DNA of 12,158 nucleotides from Hydrogenophaga sp. (GTDB lineage Bacteria; Pseudomonadota; Gammaproteobacteria; Burkholderiales; Burkholderiaceae_C). Each line of letters begins with the position of its first letter. Positions within the stretch are counted from its first letter, which is position 1. Both the position numbers and the translations under genes were made by a program. The notes beneath the pieces are model-generated. The model did not search any database. It was given only the letters and a program-made list of their open reading frames with translations, and was not told the origin of the DNA. Where the stretch lies: contig JAGXRS010000353.1 in the NCBI GenBank assembly GCA_018335615.1, forward strand, positions 1 to 12,158, written 5' to 3'. This document shows positions 1 through 7,155 of this stretch, in pieces.

Positions 1-294
1 CAGACCGCCGGTGGCGACACCCAGTCGACCATCATGGGCCTGCTGCCCCTGGTGCTGATGTTCGTCGTGCTGTATTTCGTGATGATCCGCCCCCAGATGA
101 AGCGGCAAAAGGAACACAAGGCGATGGTGGAAGCCTTGGCCAAAGGCGACGAAGTCGTGACCGCGGGCGGTTTCCTGGGCAAGGTCTCCCGCATTGGCGA
201 GGTGTACGTCGGGGTGGAACTTGCCAGCGGCGTTGAAGTCCAGATGCAGCGCACAGCTGTTGTGCAGGTCCTGCCCAAGGGCACGATCAAGTAA
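1..294 (+). CDS. yajC: YajC, Sec translocon accessory subunit (5' end cut off by the window)
   Basis: YajC is a small inner-membrane protein that joins SecD and SecF in the accessory complex of the SecYEG preprotein translocase. The frame is open from base 1, which codes for QTAGGDTQSTI before the first internal ATG at 34, so the true start lies upstream of the window. The visible 97 residues hold one hydrophobic membrane segment (GLLPLVLMFVVLYFVMI). The typical YajC junction IRPQMKRQKEHK and the cytoplasmic stretch with GDEVVTAGGFLGKV follow. YajC is usually about 100-110 residues, so only about ten are missing. It is followed by secD and secF on the same strand, the classical operon order. 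The ATG at 34 would remove the residues before the membrane helix and is unlikely to be the real start. Confidence 0.95.
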   Translation, partial: QTAGGDTQSTIMGLLPLVLMFVVLYFVMIRPQMKRQKEHKAMVEALAKGDEVVTAGGFLGKVSRIGEVYVGVELASGVEVQMQRTAVVQVLPKGTIK

Positions 295-306
295 GGGTGC
301 ACCCCC

Positions 307-326
307 CGCGCCGCGCTTGCGGCGCG
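307..326. repeat. Perfect inverted repeat in the yajC-secD gap
   Basis: CGCGCCGC (307-314) and GCGGCGCG (319-326) are exact reverse complements around a 4-base loop, GCTT. The RNA hairpin would form just after the yajC stop and 10 bases before an AAGGAG Shine-Dalgarno sequence at 337-342. No T-tract follows, so it is not a standard intrinsic terminator. It could stabilise the yajC 3' end, tune passage into secD, or be a dispersed palindrome of this genome. Confidence 0.7.
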
Positions 327-336
327 TCACCCCCTG

Positions 337-342
337 AAGGAG
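337..342 (+). promoter_or_regulatory. Strong Shine-Dalgarno upstream of an alternative secD start
   Basis: AAGGAG lies 7 bases before an ATG at 350 that is in frame with secD and would add 23 residues (MRPGTAGSAAFLDRRHFAPK and three more). This is a better ribosome site than the one at the conventional start (CTAAGGG before 419). It is either a real second start or the start of a leader extension. Confidence 0.5.
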
Positions 343-418
343 CAACGCGATGCGGCCCGGCACAGCCGGTTCCGCCGCGTTCCTGGACAGAAGACACTTC
401 GCGCCTAAGGGCTCTTAC

Positions 419-2305
419 ATGAACCGATACCCGCTTTGGAAATACCTCATCATCGTCGTCGCGCTGGTGATCGGGGTGTTGTACGCACTGCCCAACCTCT
501 TTGGGGAGTCGCCGGCGGTTCAGGTGTCGGCTGCCAAGACCACGGTGCGGGTGGACGAAACCACCGCCACCCGGGTGGAGCAGGCGCTCGCCGCGCAAGG
601 CCTGACGCCGTCGCTGATCCAGTTTGAGGGTGCGTCGGTCAAGGCACGCTTCGACACCACCGATGAACAGATTCAGGCGCGCGACGCGCTGGAACGCGCG
701 CTCAACCCGGACCCCACCAACCCGACCCATGTGGTCGCGTTGAACCTGCTGCCGCGCACGCCGGCCTGGCTGGCGGCACTCGGCGCTTCGCCCATGTACC
801 TGGGCCTGGACCTGCGTGGCGGCGTGCACTTCATGCTGCAGGTGGACATGCCGGCGGCGCTGCAGCGCCGCGCCGACGTGCTCGCCGGCGACCTGCGCAC
901 CGCGTTGCGCGAAAAAGGCGTGCGCCATGGCGGCGTCAGCCGCAACGGCCAGACCATCGAACTGCGTGCGCGCGACGCCCAGACGCTCGACGCCGCGCGC
1001 GCCGTGGTGCAGGACCAGTTTCCCGACCTGCAGACCACCGATGTGCCCGACGGCGCCGAGTTCCGTCTGGTGGCCACCATCCGGCCCGAGGCGGCGCGCC
1101 GCGTGCAGGAGCAGGCGCTCAAGCAGAACATCACCACCCTGCACAACCGCATCAACGAACTCGGCGTGGCCGAGCCGGTGATCCAGCAACAGGGAGCCGA
1201 CCGCATCGTGGTGCAGCTGCCCGGCGTGCAGGACACCGCCAAGGCCAAGGACATCCTGGGCCGTACCGCCACGCTGGAGGTGCGCCTGGTGGACGAGAGC
1301 AGCGAGGGGCTGGCCGCCGAACGCGGCTCGGCGCCCGTGCCCTTCGGTTCGGAGCGCTATCTGGAACGCAATGGCCAGCCCGTGATCGTCAAGCGCGACG
1401 TGCTGCTGTCGGGTGAAAACCTCACCGACGCCCAGGCCGGCTTCGACAGCCAGACCCAGGAGGCTGCCGTGCACCTGACGCTGGACGCCAAGGGCGCGCG
1501 CATCTTCCGCGACGTGACGCGGGAGAACGTGGGCAAGCGCATGGCCATCATCCTGTTTGAAAAAGGCCGGGGCGAGGTGGTGACCGCCCCCGTGATCCGC
1601 ACCGAAATCGGTGGCGGTCGGGTGCAGATTTCTGGTCGCATGACCACCGTGGAAGCGAACGACACCGCCCTGCTGCTGCGCGCCGGTTCGCTGGCCGCGC
1701 CCATGGAAATCATCGAAGAGCGCACCATCGGCCCGAGCCTGGGCGCCGAGAACATCGCCAAGGGCTTCAACAGCGTGATGTGGGGCTTCGTGGTGATCGT
1801 CGCCTTCATGTGTGTCTATTACATGATGTTCGGCGCCTTCTCCAGTCTGGCGCTGGGCTTCAACCTGGTGTTGCTGGTGGCCGTGCTCTCGATGCTGCAG
1901 GCCACGCTGACGCTGCCTGGCATTGCCGCCATGGCGCTGGCGCTGGGCATGGCCATCGACTCGAACGTGCTGATCAACGAGCGCGTGCGCGAGGAGCTGC
2001 GCAACGGTTCGTCGCCGCAGTCGGCCATCAATGCCGGCTACGAGCACGCCTGGGGCACCATCCTGGACTCCAACGTCACCACGCTGATCGCCGGCATTGC
2101 GCTGCTGATCTTCGGCTCCGGTCCGGTGCGCGGCTTTGCTGTCGTGCACTGCATCGGCATCCTGACCAGCATGTTCTCGTCCGTGGTCTTCTCGCGCGGG
2201 CTGGTCAACTTCTGGTACGGCCGGCAGAAGAAGCTCAAGTCGGTGTCCATCGGCACGGTGTGGCGCCCGCAGGGCCAGAACACCGCCGTGGCCAAGGCAG
2301 ACTGA
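419..2305 (+). CDS. secD: SecD, protein-export membrane protein
   Basis: SecD, with SecF, uses the proton gradient to pull preproteins through SecYEG on the periplasmic side; it is an RND-superfamily inner-membrane protein. The 628-residue product starts MNRYPLWKYL with a first membrane helix at about residues 8-27. The family motif LGLDLRGGVHF begins at residue 128. The large periplasmic P1 domain follows, then a C-terminal block of five membrane helices from about residue 455. That block contains GMAIDSNVLINERVREEL, whose Asp514 is the conserved proton-path acid, and the late signature SNVTTLIAGIALLIFGSGPVRGFA. The start at 419 is preferred because SecD proteins of this group begin at MNRYP and the helix follows at once; AAGGG lies about 8 bases upstream. 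An in-frame ATG at 350 with a stronger ribosome site is the alternative (to 2305, 651 residues). It lies between yajC and secF in one transcription unit. Confidence 0.96.
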   Translation: MNRYPLWKYLIIVVALVIGVLYALPNLFGESPAVQVSAAKTTVRVDETTATRVEQALAAQGLTPSLIQFEGASVKARFDTTDEQIQARDALERALNPDPTNPTHVVALNLLPRTPAWLAALGASPMYLGLDLRGGVHFMLQVDMPAALQRRADVLAGDLRTALREKGVRHGGVSRNGQTIELRARDAQTLDAARAVVQDQFPDLQTTDVPDGAEFRLVATIRPEAARRVQEQALKQNITTLHNRINELGVAEPVIQQQGADRIVVQLPGVQDTAKAKDILGRTATLEVRLVDESSEGLAAERGSAPVPFGSERYLERNGQPVIVKRDVLLSGENLTDAQAGFDSQTQEAAVHLTLDAKGARIFRDVTRENVGKRMAIILFEKGRGEVVTAPVIRTEIGGGRVQISGRMTTVEANDTALLLRAGSLAAPMEIIEERTIGPSLGAENIAKGFNSVMWGFVVIVAFMCVYYMMFGAFSSLALGFNLVLLVAVLSMLQATLTLPGIAAMALALGMAIDSNVLINERVREELRNGSSPQSAINAGYEHAWGTILDSNVTTLIAGIALLIFGSGPVRGFAVVHCIGILTSMFSSVVFSRGLVNFWYGRQKKLKSVSIGTVWRPQGQNTAVAKAD

Positions 2306-2342
2306 CACAGGACACGCACCATGGCATTTTGGGTTCCCGCGT

Positions 2343-2365
2343 CCCATGCGCTTCGCGCATATGGG
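2343..2365. repeat. Imperfect inverted repeat in the secD-secF gap
   Basis: CCCAT-GCGC and GCGC-AT-ATGGG pair around a TTC loop, leaving a two-base bulge on the right arm. The core ATGCGC-TTC-GCGCAT is perfect. The gap between secD and secF is 94 bp, long for genes that are usually close together, and this hairpin sits in its middle. No T-tract follows. It may be an RNA-stability or differential-expression element, or a dispersed palindrome. Confidence 0.5.
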
Positions 2366-2399
2366 CTTCCTCTGAAAACTCCAAACAAGGAATAAAGAC

Positions 2400-3356
2400 A
2401 TGGAGTTTTTCCGCATCCGCCGCGACATCCCGTTCATGAAGCACGCCATCGTGCTCAACACGGTGTCGGCACTCGCCTTTCTCTTCGCCGTGTTTTTCCT
2501 GGTCACGCGGGGCCTCAACCTGTCGGTCGAGTTCACGGGCGGCACCGTGGTGGAGGTGGCCTACGAGCAGCCGGCCGACCTGACGGCGGTACGCCGCGTG
2601 GTCGAGTCGCTCGGCTATGCCGAGGTGCCGGTGCAGAACTTCGGCACCTCGCGCGACGTGCTGCTGCGCTTGCCCATCCAGGCGGGCCAGTCGTCCGGGC
2701 AGCAGAGCGAGACCCTGCTGGCGGCGCTGAAGGCGCAGAACCCCACGGTGGAGTTGCGCCGCACCGAGTTTGTGGGCCCGCAGGTCGGGCGCGAACTGGT
2801 GGAGGACGGCCTGAAGGCGCTGGCCATGGTGATCGTGGGCATCATGATTTACTTGGCGATGCGCTTCGAATGGAAGTACGCGGTCGCGGCCATCATCGCC
2901 AACCTGCACGACGTGGTCATCATCCTGGGCTTCTTCGCGTTCTTCCAGTGGGAATTCTCGCTGGCGGTGCTGGCCGCCGTGCTGGCGGTACTGGGCTACT
3001 CCGTGAACGAATCGGTGGTGATCTTTGACCGCATCCGCGAGAGCTTCCGCAAGCACCGCAAGAAGACGACGCCGCAGGTGATCGACCACGCCATCACCTC
3101 CACCATCAGCCGCACCATCATCACCCACGGGTCGACCGAGATCATGGTGCTGTCGATGCTGCTGTTCGGCGGCCCCACGCTCCACTATTTCGCGCTCGCG
3201 CTGACCATCGGCATTCTGTTCGGCATCTATTCGTCGGTGTTCGTTGCAGCGGCCATCGGCATGTGGCTGGGCATCAAGCGCGAAGACCTCATCAAGAGCG
3301 GCAGCGGCAAGAAAGAGGGCGACCCGGACGACCCGAACGCGGGCGCGGTGGTGTGA
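2400..3356 (+). CDS. secF: SecF, protein-export membrane protein
   Basis: SecF is the partner of SecD in proton-driven preprotein translocation at the inner membrane. The 318-residue product has an N-terminal helix at about residues 18-37 and the family motif VEFTGGT at 43-49. A short periplasmic domain follows, then five C-terminal helices. Signatures are VGRELVEDG, MRFEWKYAVAAIIANLHDVVII, GYSVNESVVIFDRIRE and the late LLFGGPTLHYFALALTIGILFGIYSS. The usual Asn-Asp pair of the fourth-helix signature is Asn-Glu here (Glu204), a conservative change. The start is backed by AAGGA about 8 bases before the ATG. Length is normal (E. coli SecF is about 323). The C-terminus is a charged tail (SGSGKKEGDPDDPNAGAVV). 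It is the last gene of the yajC-secD-secF unit. Confidence 0.96.
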   Translation: MEFFRIRRDIPFMKHAIVLNTVSALAFLFAVFFLVTRGLNLSVEFTGGTVVEVAYEQPADLTAVRRVVESLGYAEVPVQNFGTSRDVLLRLPIQAGQSSGQQSETLLAALKAQNPTVELRRTEFVGPQVGRELVEDGLKALAMVIVGIMIYLAMRFEWKYAVAAIIANLHDVVIILGFFAFFQWEFSLAVLAAVLAVLGYSVNESVVIFDRIRESFRKHRKKTTPQVIDHAITSTISRTIITHGSTEIMVLSMLLFGGPTLHYFALALTIGILFGIYSSVFVAAAIGMWLGIKREDLIKSGSGKKEGDPDDPNAGAVV

Positions 3357-3405
3357 CCGGTGCAGTCGCCTGAGGGCGGCGGCGTACCAGTCTGGGTATC
3401 CCAAG

Positions 3406-3430
3406 CGAACGAATCGGTTCGTGTCATACT
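3406..3430 (+). promoter_or_regulatory. Candidate extended -10 promoter with a small inverted repeat, upstream of the DUF1631 gene
   Basis: TGT-CATACT at 3422-3430 matches the extended -10 form TGn-TATAAT, with four of six hexamer bases identical. No good -35 box is seen at 16-18 bp, which an extended -10 can tolerate. The hexamer ends 6 bases before the ATG at 3437, so transcription would begin at or next to the start codon. Just upstream, CGAAC (3406-3410) and GTTCG (3417-3421) form a 5-bp inverted repeat that could bind a regulator or fold in RNA. The rest of the 80-bp gap after secF shows no clear terminator. Confidence 0.4.
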
Positions 3431-3436
3431 GAACAA

Positions 3437-5896
3437 ATGGTGTCACCACCCGATCAGCACGTTTCCTCTCTGGCGAAACAGGCACGTGAACGCTTCGTGG
3501 TTCAGGTGGGACGTGCGCTTCCCGAAATGGTCAAGGCCTGCGACATGCGCCTGACCTCGATGCTGGACCAGATCGGTCCGGCCCGGGAAGTCCAGCTCAG
3601 GCGCGATGCCTGGACCGCTTTCCAGAAGCATCAGACCACCTGGCTCAACCAGAGCCGCAAAGCCTTGCAGCGCACCTTGCTGCCCCGCGTGTCCAGCAAC
3701 CCCAGCCCACTCAGGCTCACCAGTGTGCCCGGCCGCCTGGAGCTGGTGGCCGAGGGTGTCATGGACGACCAGATCATGGCCTCGCGTCTGGCCATGCAAG
3801 TGCTGGACGTGGCCTCCACTGAATTCAACGAGTTGCGGCTGCGGATGCAGCACCTGGAAAAACGCCCGGAATTGTCACGCGGCGACGTGCTGCTGCCCGA
3901 TGTGATCGCCCGCATTCTGGTGGACCAGTGGTTGGCCGCGCAGCTGCCGCGTGAAGCCTGGAGCCTGATCAGCGATGCCCTGGCCGCGGCCATGGCTCCC
4001 CAGATGCTGGAGGCCTACAAGGCGGTCAACGCGTTCCTGGTGACCAGCGGGGTGATGAAGCAGATCGACCTGAACACGCTGGTCAGGCGTGCGCCTGGTT
4101 CGCGTACCGCCGGGCTGTCCGAGGGTGCGGCTGGCGCTGCCGGCCGGGATTCATCGGGCTACGGCCCGCACACCGGTGGTGCGACCGGATCGGCGGGGAG
4201 TGCGGGTGGCGTGGGCGGAGGTTCTGGCGGCGGTGGTGAAAGCTGGGCCAGCGGACCGGTTGCCGCCGGCGCGGCGCGGGGCCGCGAAGCGGGCCGTGAC
4301 CTCGGCTCGCGACCAGGACCTGGCGGCATGGCACCTCCCGACATGGGCGTGCACGACGAAACGCGCATGATGACGGGTTCCTCGCCACTGGCCCGGGCAC
4401 GCATGCGGGCCCAGGGTGTGGTGGGACGGCTCAAGCGCTTGCTCATGGAGAAGGTGGGGGGCGATTTCGAGGCGACGCAGCTCGCGGCCCCGTCGTCGGG
4501 CCTGCAGCAGGCGATCCAGCGTTCCGCGCTGGCCGCCAGCCGGGACGCGGTCCCATCGGGCGCCGGCGGCTTGGACGGCGGCACGCTGTACGCCGATGCC
4601 GCGCATGTTCAGAGGGCGGCCACCGCCTTGCGCGAGCGCACCCAGGAACTCAAGCAGGCGGCGTCCACGCCGAGCGAGAAAGCGACCATTGAAGTGGTGG
4701 CGCTGATGTTCCAGAGCATCCTGGCCGAGGAGCGCATCCCGCCGAGCGTTCGCGTGTGGTTTGCCCGGTTGCAGATTCCGGTATTGCGGGTGGCGCTGGC
4801 CGAGCCCGAGTTTTTCAGCGCCCTGGAGCATCCGGCTCGCCGCCTCATCGACCGCATGGGTTCCTGTGTGCTCGGTTTCGAGTCGCACGTCAGCGCCGCG
4901 GCGCTGGAGGCCGAAATCAAGCGTGTGGTGCAGGTGATCGAGCAGTACCCCGAAACCGGGCGCCGCGTGTTCCAGCTGGTGCTGGACGAGTTCCAGAAAT
5001 TCCTGGCGACCTACCTCAGCGAGCAAAGCGGTGCCAGCCGTTTCATCTCGGTGGCGCAGCAGGTGGAGCAGAAAGAAACGCTGTCGGTGCAGTACACGAT
5101 CGAGCTGCGCAAGCTGCTGGACGACATGCCGGTGCGCGACGAGGTGCGCGAGTTCCTGTTCAAGGTCTGGGTGGAGGTGCTGGCGGTCGCCGGCGTCAAG
5201 CTGGGGCCGCGGCACGAGGAGACGGCGGCGCTCAAGCAGGTGGCGTACGACCTGCTGTGGGCGGCCAGCGCCAAGCCCAGTCGCAACGAGCGCGCCCGCG
5301 TCATCCAGCAGCTGCCTGGCCTGCTGCAGCGTTTGCGCCAGGGCATGGGCATGCTGGGCTATCCCCCGAGCCTGCAGGACCGGCACATCAAGTCGGTCAG
5401 CGATACCCTGGCCGATGCCTTCATGTCGCGCACCGACGTGATTCCGCAGGAGAGCCTCGACCGGCTCTCGGCTCGACTGGCGCACCTGGAGGACTACCTG
5501 CCCGAGGGCGGGGTGGGCGACCTGGACCTGGACAGCGCGAGCATCGAGATGATCACGGGCGTGGACGCCGGCAACATCGAGGTGATCGTGCAGGGCGGCA
5601 CCCAGCCGAGCGAGGCCATGCGGGGCTGGGCCATGGAGCTGCAGATCGGTTCCTGGTTCGGTCTGGACCACAACGGCCAGCTCAACAGCGTCCAGCTGGC
5701 CTGGCGCAGCGAGCGCGGTCAGCTGTGCCTGTTCGTGACCACCATCGGGCGCTGCTACCTCATCCAGACCAGCCGCGTGGCCTCTTACCTGCAGGCGGGC
5801 CTGCTGGTGCCGACCGAGGAAGAAGCGCTGACGGTGCGCGCCACCCGGGATGCGCTGGCCAAGCTGGACGCCAACCCCGAGCGGCTCTTGGCCTGA
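3437..5896 (+). CDS. DUF1631-family protein, function unknown
   Basis: This 819-residue protein has no signal peptide or membrane segment and should be cytoplasmic. It resembles the DUF1631 family of beta/gammaproteobacteria. N-terminal features are a helical region with the family-like stretch AYKAVNAFLVTSGVMKQID (about 194-212). C-terminal features are VWVEVLAVAGVKLGPRHEE and LLWAASAKPSRNERARVIQQ, followed by LPGLLQRLRQGMGMLGYPP. The end (GRCYLIQTSRVASYLQAG) resembles the PilZ-like tail seen in such proteins, which is a weak impression. Between the halves, roughly residues 228-300, lies a disordered Gly/Ala/Ser-rich linker containing GGVGGGSGGGGES. No Shine-Dalgarno precedes the ATG at 3437, and no other ATG, GTG or TTG lies in frame back to the stop at 3371. 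A nearby -10-like box suggests a separate, possibly leaderless transcript. Its role is not known; the family name rests on pattern memory. Confidence 0.75.
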   Translation: MVSPPDQHVSSLAKQARERFVVQVGRALPEMVKACDMRLTSMLDQIGPAREVQLRRDAWTAFQKHQTTWLNQSRKALQRTLLPRVSSNPSPLRLTSVPGRLELVAEGVMDDQIMASRLAMQVLDVASTEFNELRLRMQHLEKRPELSRGDVLLPDVIARILVDQWLAAQLPREAWSLISDALAAAMAPQMLEAYKAVNAFLVTSGVMKQIDLNTLVRRAPGSRTAGLSEGAAGAAGRDSSGYGPHTGGATGSAGSAGGVGGGSGGGGESWASGPVAAGAARGREAGRDLGSRPGPGGMAPPDMGVHDETRMMTGSSPLARARMRAQGVVGRLKRLLMEKVGGDFEATQLAAPSSGLQQAIQRSALAASRDAVPSGAGGLDGGTLYADAAHVQRAATALRERTQELKQAASTPSEKATIEVVALMFQSILAEERIPPSVRVWFARLQIPVLRVALAEPEFFSALEHPARRLIDRMGSCVLGFESHVSAAALEAEIKRVVQVIEQYPETGRRVFQLVLDEFQKFLATYLSEQSGASRFISVAQQVEQKETLSVQYTIELRKLLDDMPVRDEVREFLFKVWVEVLAVAGVKLGPRHEETAALKQVAYDLLWAASAKPSRNERARVIQQLPGLLQRLRQGMGMLGYPPSLQDRHIKSVSDTLADAFMSRTDVIPQESLDRLSARLAHLEDYLPEGGVGDLDLDSASIEMITGVDAGNIEVIVQGGTQPSEAMRGWAMELQIGSWFGLDHNGQLNSVQLAWRSERGQLCLFVTTIGRCYLIQTSRVASYLQAGLLVPTEEEALTVRATRDALAKLDANPERLLA

Positions 5897-5959
5897 CCTC
5901 TCTGTGCCGCCTTGCGCGCGGACCCTGAACGAATGCCGGCCAGGTGGCGCGTCTGAAAG

Positions 5960-5973
5960 GGGTCGCAGGACCC
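5960..5973 (-). terminator. Weak candidate terminator between convergent genes
   Basis: GGGTC (5960-5964) and GACCC (5969-5973) pair around GCAG in the 139-bp gap between the ends of the DUF1631 gene and dprA. Read on the minus strand the stem is followed by CTTTC, a poor T-tract, so it could serve dprA; on the plus strand no T-run follows. A second short stem, GCGGT (6012-6016) with ACCGC (6025-6029), lies closer to dprA. Both are weak, and termination here may be Rho-dependent. Confidence 0.25.
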
Positions 5974-6035
5974 GGGCTCCGTTGACGGTGCTGTGGCACG
6001 TGGCGTCGGATGCGGTTGCTCTTGACCGCTCAGCC

Positions 6036-7139
6036 TCAGCCTCGACCGATGCGTTGCAGCAGCCCGCCGGGCAGGCGGCCAAGGTGGCCGTCGAGTTCGA
6101 GTTCGAGCAGGCGCGCCTGCAGCGTGGCGGTGGGCAGGCCGGTGCGGGCCTGCAGGGCGTCCAGGCTGACGGGGTCAAATCCCATGGCGTCGAGCAGGTC
6201 GTCGGCGCCGTCCCCGGTTTTGCCGTCGGCGGATGCGTCCGAGGTGGCGCTGGGCAGGATCAGGCGCAGATCTTCCAGGATGTCCTGCGCCGACTCGACC
6301 AGCTTGGCCCCCTGGCGGATCAGCGCATGGCAGCCGCGCGCCTGCGGGGCGTGGATCGAGCCTGGAATCGCAAACACCTCGCGCCCCTGTTCGGCGGCCA
6401 GCCGGGCCGTGATCAGCGAGCCGGACTGCAGCGCCGCTTCCACCACCAGCGTGCCCTGGGCCAGGCCCGCGATGATGCGGTTGCGCTGCGGGAAGTGGGC
6501 CGGCAGCGGCGGTGTGCCCAGCGGGTATTCGCTCACGATGGCCCCCGTGGCCACGATGCGGTGCGCCAGCGCCAGGTGCCGCTTGGGGTAGACGCGGTCC
6601 AGCCCGGTGCCCACCACGGCGATGGTGGGTGCGTTCGCCTCCAGCGCACCGCTGTGCGCGGCGCCATCGACCCCCAGCGCCAAGCCCGAAACCACGCACA
6701 CGCCGGCCTCGCCCAGTGCCCGGGCAAACTGGTGGGCGTTGGCTTCGCCCTGCGGTGTCGGGTTGCGGCTGCCGACGATGGCCAGGCGGCGCGGGTGCTG
6801 CAACACCTCCCGCTGGCCCGCCACGTAGAGCATGAGGGGTGGGTCCGCCATCTCCAGCAGCTCGGGCGGGAAGCCCGGATCGGCGAGCGTGAGCACATGG
6901 TGCCGGGGGCTGGCTGCCAGCCAGGCCTGCAGCTGGTCCACCGCGCTGTCGAGGTCGTCCGGCGGGGCTTGCAGTGCCTGCGCCTGCCGGGCGCCCACCA
7001 CCGCCAGCAGGGCCGGTAGCGGCTGCGCGAAGATGGCCTCCGGCAGGCCAAAGGCCGCGAGCAGCTGGCGGGCCGATTCGCTGCCCACGCCCGGCGTGCG
7101 CAGCAGCCTCAGCCAGGCGATCAGTTCGTCGCGCGGCAT
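6036..7139 (-). CDS. dprA: DprA/Smf, DNA-processing protein of natural transformation
   Basis: DprA binds incoming single-stranded DNA in the cytoplasm and loads RecA on it during transformation. The 367-residue product begins MPRDELIAWLRLLRTPGVG, the helical N-terminal domain. The Rossmann-like core has VGSRNPTPQGE (GSR at 123-125), SGLALGVDGAAH (151-162), FPQRNRIIAG (216-225), EAALQSGSLITA (234-245) and FAIPGS (257-262). A low-complexity linker (about 296-312) leads to a C-terminal winged-helix domain (about 314-363) of the DprA type. All core motifs are intact, so the protein should work. The frame also opens from a TTG at 7181, but that lies inside the upstream gene and adds 14 residues unlike the family. 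The ATG at 7139 is preferred although its ribosome site is weak. It starts 16 bp after the LysM gene stop, so the two are probably co-transcribed and translationally coupled. Confidence 0.95.
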   Translation of the reverse strand: MPRDELIAWLRLLRTPGVGSESARQLLAAFGLPEAIFAQPLPALLAVVGARQAQALQAPPDDLDSAVDQLQAWLAASPRHHVLTLADPGFPPELLEMADPPLMLYVAGQREVLQHPRRLAIVGSRNPTPQGEANAHQFARALGEAGVCVVSGLALGVDGAAHSGALEANAPTIAVVGTGLDRVYPKRHLALAHRIVATGAIVSEYPLGTPPLPAHFPQRNRIIAGLAQGTLVVEAALQSGSLITARLAAEQGREVFAIPGSIHAPQARGCHALIRQGAKLVESAQDILEDLRLILPSATSDASADGKTGDGADDLLDAMGFDPVSLDALQARTGLPTATLQARLLELELDGHLGRLPGGLLQRIGRG

Positions 7140-7155
7140 GCAGGGGTTCCGAAGG

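Noticed and set aside
287..2545. A 752-residue open frame on the minus strand across secD
   Set aside because: It is antisense to a certain secD. Its product is rich in His, Arg, Gln and Gly without any domain, the usual shadow in GC-rich genes.
2235..3485. A 416-residue minus-strand open frame across secF
   Set aside because: Antisense shadow of secF with no recognisable domain.
4151..6178. A 675-residue open frame on the minus strand across the DUF1631 gene
   Set aside because: Same low-complexity His/Arg/Gln composition, opposite a coding frame with family motifs, and it runs through the dprA end.
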